The notes below the pieces were generated by a model that was not told the origin of the DNA, did no database searches, and was given only the letters and a program-made list of their open reading frames with translations. The translations under genes were made by a program, and so were the position numbers. Below are positions 1 to 10,779 of a DNA stretch of 64,000 bases, piece by piece. This DNA comes from Halomicrobium katesii DSM 19301 (GTDB taxonomy: Archaea; Halobacteriota; Halobacteria; Halobacteriales; Haloarculaceae). Each line of letters begins with the position of its first letter. The first letter of the stretch is position 1. The stretch covers positions 1,431,978 to 1,495,977 of the forward strand of contig NZ_KB905378.1 of assembly GCF_000379085.1 (NCBI RefSeq), written 5' to 3'.

Positions 1-94
1 CGTCAGCTTCCGATTCCGACTCCCACCCGACGCCGCCAGCGGACTCGCTCGTCGCCGGCCGTCCCCCCCTATCGGACGCTCGGACGACCGCTTC

Positions 95-176
95 ATACGG
101 AACGTTGTAGGTCTTTACCAGATCGACCGCACGCCGTCGTGCGGTCGACTTGGTAAACGCCTACAACCGTCCGTAT
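95..176. repeat. 81-bp palindrome family, copy A (82 bp)
   Basis: Near-perfect hairpin with ends ATACGG/CCGTAT and nested arms TTGTAGG, TTTACC and TCGACCGCACG, with about 38 bp of stem. It belongs to a family of five in this window that share length, ends and inner arms. The right end overlaps the serS stop codon (minus strand TGATACGG). The inner arm differs from the other copies, which carry ACCGGTGA, but it is equally self-complementary, suggesting compensatory change. Confidence 0.85.
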
Positions 177-1561
177 CAGGCGTCGCCGTCGCCTTCGCCG
201 ACGGCGCTCTCCCCGACGGGCTCGTGGCCTTCGATGACTTCCTGACCGCCCATGTACGGCCGGAGCGGTTCGGGGACGGTGATCGTGCCGTCGTCGTTCT
301 GGTAGTACTCCATGATCGCAACCATCACCCGCGGGACGGCGACGCCGCTGCCGTTGAGCGTGTGGAGGTACTCCGCGGACTCGTGGCGCTCGGGCCGGTA
401 GTGGATGCCCGCGCGGCGGGCCTGGAAGTCCTCGAAGTTCGAGACCGAGGACACCTCCAGCCAGCGCCCGCCCTCCTCGGGGCCGTCGTCCATGTCGTCG
501 CCGGGTGCCCACACTTCGATGTCGTACTTCTTGGCCTGGGTGAACCCCATGTCGCCGGTACACATGTCCAGCACGCGGTAGGGCAGGTCCAGGCGGTCGA
601 GCACTTCCTCGGCCTCGGAGAGCAGTCCTTCGAGACGCTCGTAGCTGTTCTCCGGCCGGACGAAGTTCACGAGTTCGACCTTGTTGAACTGGTGGACCCG
701 GACGTACCCCCGGGTCTCGGTCCCGTGTTCGCCGGCCTCGCGCCGGAAGTTCGGCGAGAACGCCTGGTGTTTGATCGGGAGATCGTCGTCCAGCAGGATC
801 TCGTCGCGGTACATGTTGGTCACCGGCACCTCCGCGGTCGGGAGCAGCCACAGGTCGTCGTCGTCGTGGTCGTCGTCCTGTCGGGCACCGATGCGGTAGG
901 CGTCCTCGGCGAACTTCGGCAGCTGGCCGGTCCCACGCATCGACTCGCTGTTGACCGGCAGCGGCGGGAACACGTCGATGTACTCCTGCTCGCGGTGTAC
1001 GTCGAGCATGAACTGGATCAGCGCGTACTCCAGCCGTGCGCCCTCGCCCTTGACGAACTGGAAGCCGCCGCCCGAAACCTTCGCGCCGCGCTCGAAGTCC
1101 AGAATGTCGAGTCGCTCGCCCAGCTCGTAGTGAGGGACCACGTCCTCGGGCAGGGTCCACAGGTCGTCGAACCCCTCGCGGTAGCGCTCGACGTTGTCGT
1201 CCTCGCCCTCGCCGACCGGCACCGACTCGTGAGGGACGTTGGGGATCTCCAGCAGGCGCGCCTCCAGCTTCGCTTCGAGTTCGTCGGCGCGGTCCTCGAC
1301 GCGCTGGAGCTCCGCTTTCAGCTCGCTTGAGCGCTCGATTGCGTCCTGGGCCTTCTCCTCCTCGCCCTCGCGCTTGTACTCGCCGATCTCGCTGGAGACC
1401 TCGTTGCGCTGGTGGCGCAGGTCGTCGCCCTCCGCCTTCAGCTCGCGCCACTCCGCGTCGATCCGCAGGATCTCGTCGAGGTCGACGCCCGTGACGCCCT
1501 TCCGCTCGATGGCCTCTCGGACCATTTCGGCGTTCTCACGGACGAACTGTCTGCTCAACAT
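176..1561 (-). CDS. serS: Seryl-tRNA synthetase
   Basis: Class II aminoacyl-tRNA synthetase of 461 aa that charges tRNA-Ser in the cytosol. The N-terminus (about residues 1-110) is the long charged helical hairpin that binds the tRNA variable arm. The catalytic core follows, with motif 2 visible as [15 protein letters not shown] and the C-terminal motif 3 region after the [17 protein letters not shown] stretch. The start is set at [10 protein letters not shown], which matches the bacterial/euryarchaeal-type SerRS N-terminus. The frame stays open upstream but that stretch is repeat-derived and unlike SerRS. The stop codon is supplied by the end of a palindromic repeat. It is divergent from the alpha/beta hydrolase gene across a 408-bp repeat-rich gap. 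Confidence 0.97.
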   Translation of the reverse strand: MLSRQFVRENAEMVREAIERKGVTGVDLDEILRIDAEWRELKAEGDDLRHQRNEVSSEIGEYKREGEEEKAQDAIERSSELKAELQRVEDRADELEAKLEARLLEIPNVPHESVPVGEGEDDNVERYREGFDDLWTLPEDVVPHYELGERLDILDFERGAKVSGGGFQFVKGEGARLEYALIQFMLDVHREQEYIDVFPPLPVNSESMRGTGQLPKFAEDAYRIGARQDDDHDDDDLWLLPTAEVPVTNMYRDEILLDDDLPIKHQAFSPNFRREAGEHGTETRGYVRVHQFNKVELVNFVRPENSYERLEGLLSEAEEVLDRLDLPYRVLDMCTGDMGFTQAKKYDIEVWAPGDDMDDGPEEGGRWLEVSSVSNFEDFQARRAGIHYRPERHESAEYLHTLNGSGVAVPRVMVAIMEYYQNDDGTITVPEPLRPYMGGQEVIEGHEPVGESAVGEGDGDA

Positions 1562-1600
1562 GGACGGCGGTTGTCCACGCCCGGCCCTAATCATTCCGAT

Positions 1601-1665
1601 CCACCTTTTTCCGCTGCGGGTGCGCCTCCGGCGCACCGCTTGCGCAAAAACGTGGGCGAAAAAGG
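1601..1665. repeat. T-tract hairpin element, copy a
   Basis: The element runs from CCACCTTTTTCC through a short palindrome (GGTGCGCC/GGCGCACC) to GCAAAAACGTGGGCG followed by AAAAAGG. The same framework recurs at 11.4, 50.2, 59.3 and 59.5 kb, always in this orientation. Read on the minus strand it gives hairpin plus TTTTTCGCCCACGTTTTTGC, terminator-like. Here it lies in a divergent intergenic region, so a terminator role for a present-day neighbour is not obvious. Confidence 0.75.
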
Positions 1666-1943
1666 CCGCGAGTCGCGCCTTCGGCGCGCTCGCGGTGAAC
1701 CGGGCGACCTTCCGGGTCCTTCGGACCGCTCGGTCGCCCGGATGCTCACAGCAACGACGTGGCGCGCGCTGTCGCTCGCTCCGTCGAGCGACGGCACTGT
1801 GAGAGGTCTTCGCGAGCCACTGGCGAGCGAATGGCTCGACAGACGAGTGGGGTGAGGGCTTTCGGTACTCGTTGGCACCGCCGATCACTGTCTCGTCGAC
1901 CCCTAGCGACACCAGGTACTACTGTTGGGACCGCCCGCCTATA
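1666..1943. other. Intergenic stretch with nested hairpins, no gene seen
   Basis: Between repeat copy a and the hydrolase promoter there are several inverted repeats: CCGCGAG/CTCGCGG, GGGCGACC/GGTCGCCC, and a CTCACAG/CTGTGAG pair (1745-1803) enclosing GTCGCTCG-rich arms. Open frames cross the stretch but none has a plausible protein. It looks like the variable continuation of the T-tract element rather than a gene. Confidence 0.5.
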
Positions 1944-1947
1944 AGAC
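1939..1947 (+). promoter_or_regulatory. TATA box of the alpha/beta hydrolase gene
   Basis: CCTATAAGA lies about 25-30 bp before the ATG at 1970, the spacing expected for an archaeal promoter producing a leaderless mRNA. This supports the ATG at 1970 over the upstream in-frame ATG at 1925, which would lie ahead of the promoter. Confidence 0.5.
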
Positions 1948-1969
1948 CGACCGGCAAGAACAGCCGCCA

Positions 1970-2818
1970 ATGACCGAGCCGGAGACGGTCGTCGTCGGCG
2001 ACGGGCGGCGGCTGGCCTACGAGGAGTACGGCCGCACCGACGGGCGGCCGGTGGTGTGTCTCCACGGCAACCCCGGTTCCCGGCTGCTGTGGTCGCTGTT
2101 CGACGAGACGGCCCAGCACCACGACGCCCGGCTGATCGCGCCGGACCGGCCGGGCTTTGGCGCGTCCGACTTCCGGCCCGACCGGGACCTGCTGGACTGG
2201 GCCGACGACGTGCGGACGCTGGCCAAGATGCTCGATCTCGACACCCTCTCCGTCGTCGGCTTCTCGGCCGGCGGTCCCCACGCGGCCGCCTGTGCTCACG
2301 CACTCGACCGCGTCGAGCGGGCCGTCCTCGTCAGCAGTCCCGGTCCGCCGGAGACTCGGGAGTACGCCACGGCGGCGAACCGCCGGCTGACGGCCGCCAC
2401 CAGATCGGTTCCGGGGCTCTCGCGGGGGCTGTTCGGGCTGACGGGCTGGCTGGCGCGCCACTGGCTCGGACCGTTCCGCGAGGCCATCGAGAGCGGCGCG
2501 TCCGACGCCGACCGCGAGCTGTTTGCCGCTCCCGACGGCACCGTCGTCGTGGCCGACGCCGCCGAGGCGTTCGCTCAGGGCGGGCGCGGGCCGGCCCACG
2601 AGTTCCCGATGCTGGGGGATCCCTGGGGGTTCGACCTCGCCGACTGCGCCCGGACGCTGTCGCTGTGGCACGGCCGTCAGGACGAGCGAGTCCCGCTCCG
2701 GGTCGCCCAGGCCGTCGCCAGCCGACTGCCCGACACCGACGTGAGCGTCGTCGACGCGGGCCACTACTCGACGCTGGTCGAGCACTTCGAGGCGATTCTG
2801 CTGGACGCGACAAGATAG
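1970..2818 (+). CDS. Alpha/beta hydrolase
   Basis: 282-aa alpha/beta-fold hydrolase of unknown substrate. The HGNPGS motif forms the oxyanion turn. The nucleophile elbow is GFSAGG (Ser about 98), the acid is probably the Asp in HGRQDERVP, and the His is in DAGHYST, so the triad is complete. The last 61 bp before the final codons recur identically at 3582-3642, downstream of a Doc-type cassette. There the frame would end in LLDAVE-stop instead of the present LLDATR-stop, so the current terminus appears to be a replaced one. The catalytic His lies inside the duplicated segment and is preserved in this copy. Confidence 0.88.
   Translation: MTEPETVVVGDGRRLAYEEYGRTDGRPVVCLHGNPGSRLLWSLFDETAQHHDARLIAPDRPGFGASDFRPDRDLLDWADDVRTLAKMLDLDTLSVVGFSAGGPHAAACAHALDRVERAVLVSSPGPPETREYATAANRRLTAATRSVPGLSRGLFGLTGWLARHWLGPFREAIESGASDADRELFAAPDGTVVVADAAEAFAQGGRGPAHEFPMLGDPWGFDLADCARTLSLWHGRQDERVPLRVAQAVASRLPDTDVSVVDAGHYSTLVEHFEAILLDATR
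2749..2809 (+). repeat. 61-bp direct repeat, copy 1 (hydrolase gene end)
   Basis: Identical over 61 bp to 3582-3642. It covers the coding sequence for DAGHYSTLVEHFEAILLDA of the hydrolase. The two copies bracket 772 bp that contain a Doc gene and a small ORF. Confidence 0.95.
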
Positions 2819-2843
2819 TGGTCTCGAACTGGCCGATGCCGGC

Positions 2844-2984
2844 CTACTCGTGTTCGAGCGCGTCGTAGATGTCCCGGTGTTCGTCCCGGTCTGCCGTGGC
2901 AACGCGCCGAACCAACTCGCGACGGATGTCCGCCATCACGTCGTCGAGCGGCGAGTCCGCCTCGGACGGTTCGTCTGTCGCCAT
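2844..2984 (-). CDS. Small acidic protein, probable partner of Doc
   Basis: 46 aa, MATDEPSEADSPLDD then a charged helical stretch with VMADIRREL and DEHRDIYDALEHE. It starts 25 bp after the doc stop codon on the same strand and lies within the same duplicated-end cassette. No DNA-binding fold can be recognised by eye. Position next to a Fic/Doc gene suggests an antitoxin, but here it follows the toxin gene, the reverse of phd-doc order, so the assignment is inference. Confidence 0.55.
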   Translation of the reverse strand: MATDEPSEADSPLDDVMADIRRELVRRVATADRDEHRDIYDALEHE

Positions 2985-3009
2985 AGTTGAATCTGTATCC
3001 CGAGAGCCG

Positions 3010-3498
3010 TTAATCGTTCGGATCCGATCGGTCCGTCGTCAACTCGCCGACCCCGTACCGAACGAGCTCCTCGCGCCACTGACTGATTTCACCTGCCAGA
3101 TCGATCGGTGCGGTGTTCGTTCGAAGATACTCGGTTACCGCGTCCTCGTCGCCGGTCTCGGCGTCGGTCCCGAACGCTCGCAAGATCGTTCTGATCTCGT
3201 CGTCGTATGCGAACCGGTAACCGTTCAGGAAGTAGAACACGGCGGTCGTGTTGAGGGCAGTCCGTTTGTTGCCGTCCACGAACGGGTGGTTGGCGACCAG
3301 GAGTCGAGTGAGATGATAGGCTTTCGCGTGGAGTGTCTCCGGAACCGTCCCGAAGTTGCCGTGTTCGACGTAGTCGAGCGCGAACTCGATGTCTCCCTCG
3401 TTCTGGACGCCCGGGCTGGTGTCGTCGTACTCGCTGACGATGTCCTCGTGGATCGCGAGTACGTCTTCGACACCGGGGTACCAGTACGAATCGGCCAT
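3010..3498 (-). CDS. doc: Fic/Doc-family toxin (death-on-curing)
   Basis: 162-aa protein with the Fic/Doc signature HPFVDGNKRTAL at about residues 71-82. His is the catalytic base, Asp binds the metal, and the GNKR anion hole binds phosphates. Doc proteins of this length phosphorylate elongation factor Tu in bacteria; in an archaeon EF-1A would be the analogous target, which is inference. The gene lies in a cassette flanked by identical 61-bp copies of the hydrolase gene end, so it was most likely gained by insertion. The start at MADSYWYPG fits the Doc N-terminus. Confidence 0.87.
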   Translation of the reverse strand: MADSYWYPGVEDVLAIHEDIVSEYDDTSPGVQNEGDIEFALDYVEHGNFGTVPETLHAKAYHLTRLLVANHPFVDGNKRTALNTTAVFYFLNGYRFAYDDEIRTILRAFGTDAETGDEDAVTEYLRTNTAPIDLAGEISQWREELVRYGVGELTTDRSDPND

Positions 3499-3581
3499 TC
3501 ACTGGCAGTCCACGCGCGAACGATTTGATCTTTGGCATCGGCAGGCATCATTCGTTCCGCAACTCCGTGCAGTGCGACCGC

Positions 3582-3642
3582 CGTCGACGCGGGCCACTAC
3601 TCGACGCTGGTCGAGCACTTCGAGGCGATTCTGCTGGACGCG
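3582..3642 (+). repeat. 61-bp direct repeat, copy 2 (displaced original hydrolase end)
   Basis: Identical to 2749-2809. It continues in frame to GTCGAG-TGA (3643-3651), which would be the ancestral hydrolase terminus AILLDAVE-stop. It has no start or upstream coding part and is a displaced gene end. Confidence 0.93.
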
Positions 3643-3750
3643 GTCGAGTGATTCCGCCGGCTGCCGTCGGTGACCGGTCTCGCCGCTCCGGGGCGGTGAC
3701 GGGACGGCCGCAGTACGGCGGTCGATTCGGCGGCAAAACGGGACGTTCGG

Positions 3751-4026
3751 CTAGACGCGTTTCGACTGGGCGTCGACCGTCCAGCCGGGATCTTCGCCGG
3801 TCTCCGCGATGTGCTCGGACCGACACGCCGGACAGTAGTCCGGCACCGTGGACTCGCTTCTCGGAACGTAGACCGCGCCGCCACACTCCACGCACGCGTC
3901 CTCGACCACTGTCGTACAGTCGACACAGAGGTTGAAGTCGTCGACCGTCAGCTCGCGCAGGGGTTCGAGGTGTTTGTCCAAGAGGTACTCGTCGATAGCC
4001 GCCTGGCAGTTGTGGCACGGTTGCAT
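3751..4026 (-). CDS. Small zinc-ribbon protein
   Basis: 91 aa with four CxxC pairs (CHNC near the N-terminus, CVDC and CVEC in the middle, CPAC towards the C-terminus), enough for two structural zinc sites. This is typical of the many uncharacterised haloarchaeal zinc-finger proteins. The start is taken at MQPCHNC. An upstream ATG in frame would add eleven residues that lack the family look. Its function is unknown; it is a single gene between the Doc cassette remnant and katG. Confidence 0.7.
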   Translation of the reverse strand: MQPCHNCQAAIDEYLLDKHLEPLRELTVDDFNLCVDCTTVVEDACVECGGAVYVPRSESTVPDYCPACRSEHIAETGEDPGWTVDAQSKRV

Positions 4027-4208
4027 AGCGATCCACTGCACACCATGTGATACCGACACATAGTCCTACCGCCTGCAGTGAGTTCTGCCAGCGATCTGTC
4101 GTGAAACGAACTCGGCGCGTCACTCCAGTGCTCCGGCGACTGCGAAAAGTGGCTGTCGTCTGCTCGATCGCGCTCCGGCCCGTGTCTCGGCAGGCACGGA
4201 CGGGGGCT

Positions 4209-6410
<2,202 letters not shown>

Positions 6411-6448
6411 CTATTAGTCCCGTGCAGAGCCTCCTCAAAAACAGTTGT

Positions 6449-6464
6449 TTTGGCATATGCCAAA
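6449..6464. promoter_or_regulatory. Perfect 16-bp palindrome in the katG promoter region
   Basis: TTTGGCATATGCCAAA, 39 bp from the katG ATG and 42 bp from the divergent MBL-fold ATG. Its central position between two divergent genes, one of them a peroxide-defence gene, makes it a good operator candidate for an oxidative-stress regulator. Which regulator binds cannot be told from sequence. Confidence 0.6.
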
Positions 6465-6505
6465 GTGGCGGTGGCTTTAACGCGTCGCCGCTCCCCACTC
6501 GTCGT

Positions 6506-7420
6506 ATGGCAATCGGCGACGCCGTTCGAGCACGAGCGGTACACGACGACTGCTGGTACGTCGACACCGGCATGTACGATGTCGAGGAGTACGGCTCCGT
6601 CTACCTCGTCGACGGCGACCGGCCGGCGCTGGTGGACACGGGTCTGGGAACCAACGTCGAGCGCGTCCTCGATCTCCTCGAAGCGGCCGGCGTCGCTCCC
6701 GAGGCGCTCGACGTGATCGCGCTCACGCACGTCCACCTCGATCACGCTGGCGGCGCGGGTCCCCTCGTGGAGGCGTGCCCGAACGCGACCGTGTTCGTCC
6801 ACGAGTCGGGGGCGCGCCACCTCGTCGATCCCGCTCGCCTCTGGGCCGGCACGAAACAGGCCGTCGGCGACCAGATCGACTACTACACCGAGCCGACGCC
6901 GATACCCGAGTCGCGTATCGAGACGCTGACCGACGGCGACGCGATCGACCTCGGCGACCACCGTCTCCGTGCCCGTCACGCGCCCGGCCACGCACCCCAT
7001 CAGGTCGTCTTCGACGCGCCGGAACTGGACGCCGTCTTCACCGCCGACGCGGCCGGTATCTACACGCCCTCGACCGACGAGGTCCACGTGACGAGCCCGC
7101 CGCCGAACTTCGATCTCGACGGTGCCCTCGACGACGTGGCGATGCTCGCCGACCTCGATCGGACGTGGCTCTGCTACGCACACTACGGCCCGGCCCGGAC
7201 CGACGCCCGCCTCGACGAGTACGCCACGGCCCTCGAAACGTGGGTCGAGGCCGTCGAGACCGCACGCACGGACTACGCCGCCGACGAGGCGGTCGTCGAC
7301 CACTTCGTCGAGACCGTCGAGACGCCCGCCGTCTGGAGCGACCACAAGGCGCGGGCCGAGGTCGCCATGAACGTTCGCGGCGTCCTGACGTATCTCGACC
7401 GCCGCGGCGAGGACGCGTAA
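6506..7420 (+). CDS. MBL-fold metallohydrolase
   Basis: 304-aa metallo-beta-lactamase-fold hydrolase. The metal-binding HxHxDH motif is HVHLDHAGG (about residue 78) and a further ligand His sits in ARHAPGHAPHQ. The C-terminal third contains AHYGPAR, typical of the glyoxalase II-like branch of haloarchaeal MBL proteins. The substrate is unknown. The start MAIGDAVRAR is preferred because the frame upstream runs into the katG promoter. The CTTTAA box about 30 bp upstream could be its TATA element. Confidence 0.85.
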   Translation: MAIGDAVRARAVHDDCWYVDTGMYDVEEYGSVYLVDGDRPALVDTGLGTNVERVLDLLEAAGVAPEALDVIALTHVHLDHAGGAGPLVEACPNATVFVHESGARHLVDPARLWAGTKQAVGDQIDYYTEPTPIPESRIETLTDGDAIDLGDHRLRARHAPGHAPHQVVFDAPELDAVFTADAAGIYTPSTDEVHVTSPPPNFDLDGALDDVAMLADLDRTWLCYAHYGPARTDARLDEYATALETWVEAVETARTDYAADEAVVDHFVETVETPAVWSDHKARAEVAMNVRGVLTYLDRRGEDA

Positions 7421-7496
7421 TCGCCAGACCGGTGTGTGATGTGACACTGCCGCGAGTGAGTGCGTTTATACGGACCGACTCCGTGCATTCGTGTAG

Positions 7497-9389
7497 ATGG
7501 CGGCTACTGAACTGATACTTCTCGTCGCAGGGATCACTGCGATCGGCGTCCTCGCTCAGCTGCTCGCGGACCGCCTCCAGATCCCGACCATCATCTTCTA
7601 CATCGGTGCCGGCCTCTTGCTGGGCCCTATCTCGGGCTATCTGTCCGACTCTCTCCCCTTCCTCGGTGGCCGGGTCATCGACCCGGCGTCGTTCGGTGAC
7701 GCCCTGCCGGCGATCGTCGGCCTGTCGGTCGCGATCATCGTCTTCGAGGGGGCGTTTCACCTCAGGGTCGAACGCATCAGAGAAGCACCGGCAGCGGCGT
7801 TGCGAGTCGTCACGGTCGGTGCGCTCATCGCGCTGCTCGGGACCGCTATCGCGGTCCGGTTCGCCCTCGGAGCCTCCTGGGCGCTCTCGCTGACGATCGG
7901 CGCGCTGTTGACCGCGACGGGGCCAACCGTCGTCACGCCGATCCTCGACATCGTCCCGGTCCGTGACCGGGTCGCGGCCACCCTGGAGACCGAGGGGATC
8001 GTCAACGACGTGAGCGCCGCCATTCTGGCCGTCGTCTTCTTCGAGATCGTCAATCCAGCAGGCAGCTTTCAGGGGCTGTTACGGGGGTTTGGCGGGCGAC
8101 TCGGGATCGGCCTCTTCTTCGGGGTCGTCGTCGCCGGTGTGCTGTACTACCTCGTCCGGTACGTGGATCTCGCACCAGGAGACGCACCGCGCAACGCCCG
8201 ACTGCTCGTCCTCGCGGGGGCGCTGGTCGCCTACGCCTCGGCTAACTCGGTCGCGAGTGAGGCCGGCGTCGCCGCCGTCGCGACAGCCGGCTTCCTGCTT
8301 GGCAACGCCGACATCCCCTACGAGGAAGACATCGAGGACTTCAAGGGCGACATCACGCTCATCGTCCTCTCCTTTGTCTTCATCACGCTCGCGGCCCTGC
8401 TGGAGTTCTCGACTCTGCAGACGGTCGGGCTCGCGGGCGTCGCCGTCGTCGTGATCATCGCGCTCGTCTTGCGCCCGCTCCTGATCTTTATCTCGACCGT
8501 CGGCGACCGCTTCACGCTACAGGAGCGGACGTTCATGAGCCTCGTCGGTCCCCGCGGGATCATTCCCGCGTCGGTCGCGACGCTGTTTGCCGTCCAACTC
8601 CGATCCGAAGGGCTCCCAGAGGAGGCCAGTCTCCTGCTGGGGGTCGTCTTCCTCGCGATCCTGCTGACGGCCATCTTCGAAGGTGGCCTCGCGCGCTACA
8701 TCGCAGAATACCTGGACGTGATACCAATGCGAGTCATCATCGTCGGAGGCGGTAAGGTGGGCCGGTCGCTCGCCGAACGCCTCGAAGACCGCGGCGAGAA
8801 CATCGTCATCATCGAGAAGAATCAATCAGTCGTCGAATCGGCGCGCAACGCCGGCTACACCGTCGAGTACGGCGACGGAGCCGACACGGACACGTTACGT
8901 TCCGCCGGGGCCGACAACGCCAAGATCGTCGCCGCCGCCACCGGTGACGACGACGTGAACCTGCTCGTGTCACAGCTGGCGTCCTCGAAGTTCGACGTGG
9001 AGAGAGTCATCGCACGGGCCAACAACCCCGACAACGTCGAGGCGTTCGAGGATCTGGGCGTTCGGACCATCTCCTCGTCGATGGCGACGGCCTGGGCGAT
9101 GGACAACCAGATCGAACGCCCGGCGATCGCCAACTGGATGACCGACATCGGCCACGAGGGCGACGTACAGGAAGTCGAGGTCTGTGGCGGGACGTTCGTC
9201 GGGAAACCGATTAACGAGATCGGCTCCATGCTGCCCGACGCCTGCCTGATCGCCCTGGTCACTCGGGACGGCGAGACGACGGTGCCCACAGCCGACTTCG
9301 TCATCGAGAAAGGCGACATGATCACGCTGCTGGGCGGTCGCGAATCCGTTCGCGAGGGGATGCAGATGGTCGACTCATCGGTTGAATGA
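7497..9389 (+). CDS. Na+/H+ antiporter with RCK (TrkA) domains
   Basis: 630 aa. Residues 1 to about 405 form a CPA-type monovalent cation/proton exchanger with about 12 membrane segments, including conserved stretches around TATGPTVVTPIL and LVGPRGIIPASVATL. A TrkA-N/RCK nucleotide-binding domain follows, beginning MRVIIVGGGKVGRSLAERL, then a TrkA-C domain to the end. Fusion of NhaP-type exchangers with RCK domains is common in haloarchaea and suggests gating by NAD(H) or another nucleotide. TTTATA lies 25-30 bp upstream of the ATG. A strong inverted repeat follows the stop. Confidence 0.93.
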   Translation: MAATELILLVAGITAIGVLAQLLADRLQIPTIIFYIGAGLLLGPISGYLSDSLPFLGGRVIDPASFGDALPAIVGLSVAIIVFEGAFHLRVERIREAPAAALRVVTVGALIALLGTAIAVRFALGASWALSLTIGALLTATGPTVVTPILDIVPVRDRVAATLETEGIVNDVSAAILAVVFFEIVNPAGSFQGLLRGFGGRLGIGLFFGVVVAGVLYYLVRYVDLAPGDAPRNARLLVLAGALVAYASANSVASEAGVAAVATAGFLLGNADIPYEEDIEDFKGDITLIVLSFVFITLAALLEFSTLQTVGLAGVAVVVIIALVLRPLLIFISTVGDRFTLQERTFMSLVGPRGIIPASVATLFAVQLRSEGLPEEASLLLGVVFLAILLTAIFEGGLARYIAEYLDVIPMRVIIVGGGKVGRSLAERLEDRGENIVIIEKNQSVVESARNAGYTVEYGDGADTDTLRSAGADNAKIVAAATGDDDVNLLVSQLASSKFDVERVIARANNPDNVEAFEDLGVRTISSSMATAWAMDNQIERPAIANWMTDIGHEGDVQEVEVCGGTFVGKPINEIGSMLPDACLIALVTRDGETTVPTADFVIEKGDMITLLGGRESVREGMQMVDSSVE

Positions 9390-9407
9390 TACTTCTCTCT
9401 CGTCGTC

Positions 9408-9433
9408 CTGTGTTCAATCGCCGTTGAACACAG
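9408..9433. terminator. 10-bp perfect inverted repeat after the antiporter gene
   Basis: CTGTGTTCAA - TCGCCG - TTGAACACAG forms a 10-bp perfect stem with a 6-nt loop, 19 bp after the antiporter stop and 45 bp before the next ATG. No T-tract follows. It could be a terminator or processing hairpin for the upstream gene, or an operator for the HTH gene downstream. Confidence 0.5.
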
Positions 9434-9477
9434 AGACATCACTAAATGCTAATGGCTCCCTGCTTCGTACGACCAGT

Positions 9478-10725
9478 ATGTCGCTGTTGCCCTCCTCGCG
9501 CTCGGAGACCGAGTCGTCCCAGGACGGACCGCTGCGGTTGCTCGATGTCGACGACGAGGAAGCCGACGCGGTCTTCGACGCGCTCTCCTCGCAGACGACG
9601 CGGACGGTGCTGGCGGAGATCCACCGCACGCCGGGTACGCCCGCGGAACTCGCAGAGCGAGCGGACACGACGATCCAGAACGTCATGTATCACATCGAGA
9701 AGCTCGAAGCGGTGGATCTCGTCCGGGTCACCGAGACGCGGTACTCCGCTCGGGGCAAAGAGATGGCGGTGTACGGCCCGTGTGATAACCCGGCCATCGT
9801 GTTCCTCGGCACCGACGACCGCAAACAGGGTCTCATCGCGAAGCTCAAACGATTTCTCGGTGGCTTCCTCGCCTTCGGGCTCCTGTACGCACTGTTCGAG
9901 ACAGCGACGGAACTGGTCGGCGGTATCGAGCAGTCGGCCGTGTCGGGGGCCTCGAACCCGAAGACGATACTCGTTCCGGCGACGGGGGCCGTCACGACCC
10001 TCATCGTGACGTACGCTTCCACCGACGGCGAACGCAGCTTCCCGTTCGACCCCCGCCGGCTCTCTCAGTTCAACACGATGCAACGACGAACACTCCTCGC
10101 GTCGTGCATACTCCTCGTCGGCGTGTGTACGACACCGGTCGCCCTGGCGTACAGTCCAGCCGTTTCGAACGACTACTTCCACCACACTTCGGCGGCGTCG
10201 GTCTCCGCGACGCCGGCCGACGCCGGTGTCCCGGACCTCCCGAACCAGACCGTCCACCTCGTCGTCACCGGCGACAACGACGTGCTGGCGGCCCCACTCA
10301 CCGAGCGACTTTCCGCGACGCTTCGCGACCGGGGTGCCACCGTCGAACACCGCGACGAGGTCGGAGCCGTCTCCGGCAGTCTCCTGGTCGTCCGCTTCGA
10401 GACGACGACGTTCGATCCCGGCGGTCTCTCGCGGGACGCAAACGTCACGACGCAGTTCGCCTACGTCGAATCGGGCGACGGGGCAGCCGCCGAACGGATC
10501 GTCGCCAGCAAGCAGCGCTCGTTCCGTGGTGGGGCCGACTTCCCGCAGAACACGACCGGGCAGGCCGCTGGCGGTGCGTTCGTCTTCGAACGGGCCGGCG
10601 GCATGGGGTCGCCGCTGACCACGATCAAGCGCACGAACAGTAGCGCCGGGGCGTTCACCAACGAGACTGCCGCGCTCGTCGGCGATCGAGTCGTGTCGGA
10701 CGCGTTCGGGGACATCTGGGACTGA
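9478..10725 (+). CDS. Membrane-anchored winged-HTH regulator
   Basis: 415 aa. The N-terminal part (about 15-115) is an ArsR-type winged helix (ALSSQTTRTVLAEIHRTPGTPAELAERADTT is its beginning, NVMYHIEKLEAVDLV its recognition helix). Two or more hydrophobic segments follow (FLGGFLAFGLLYALF; TLLASCILLVGVCTTPVALA). The last 200 residues would then lie outside the membrane. This architecture is known in haloarchaeal signal-transducing regulators of unknown ligand. The start MSLLPSSRSE is chosen because the upstream in-frame codons overlap the antiporter end and the inverted repeat. Confidence 0.82.
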   Translation: MSLLPSSRSETESSQDGPLRLLDVDDEEADAVFDALSSQTTRTVLAEIHRTPGTPAELAERADTTIQNVMYHIEKLEAVDLVRVTETRYSARGKEMAVYGPCDNPAIVFLGTDDRKQGLIAKLKRFLGGFLAFGLLYALFETATELVGGIEQSAVSGASNPKTILVPATGAVTTLIVTYASTDGERSFPFDPRRLSQFNTMQRRTLLASCILLVGVCTTPVALAYSPAVSNDYFHHTSAASVSATPADAGVPDLPNQTVHLVVTGDNDVLAAPLTERLSATLRDRGATVEHRDEVGAVSGSLLVVRFETTTFDPGGLSRDANVTTQFAYVESGDGAAAERIVASKQRSFRGGADFPQNTTGQAAGGAFVFERAGGMGSPLTTIKRTNSSAGAFTNETAALVGDRVVSDAFGDIWD

Positions 10726-10779
10726 CGCTGCTGGCTGTCACCGTCGTCGGCTCTCTCCCGTCCCGGAGTGCGACGTGTG

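Noticed and set aside
1-92. Sequence before the first palindrome
   Set aside because: Too short and cut by the window edge; no frame could be assigned to a product.
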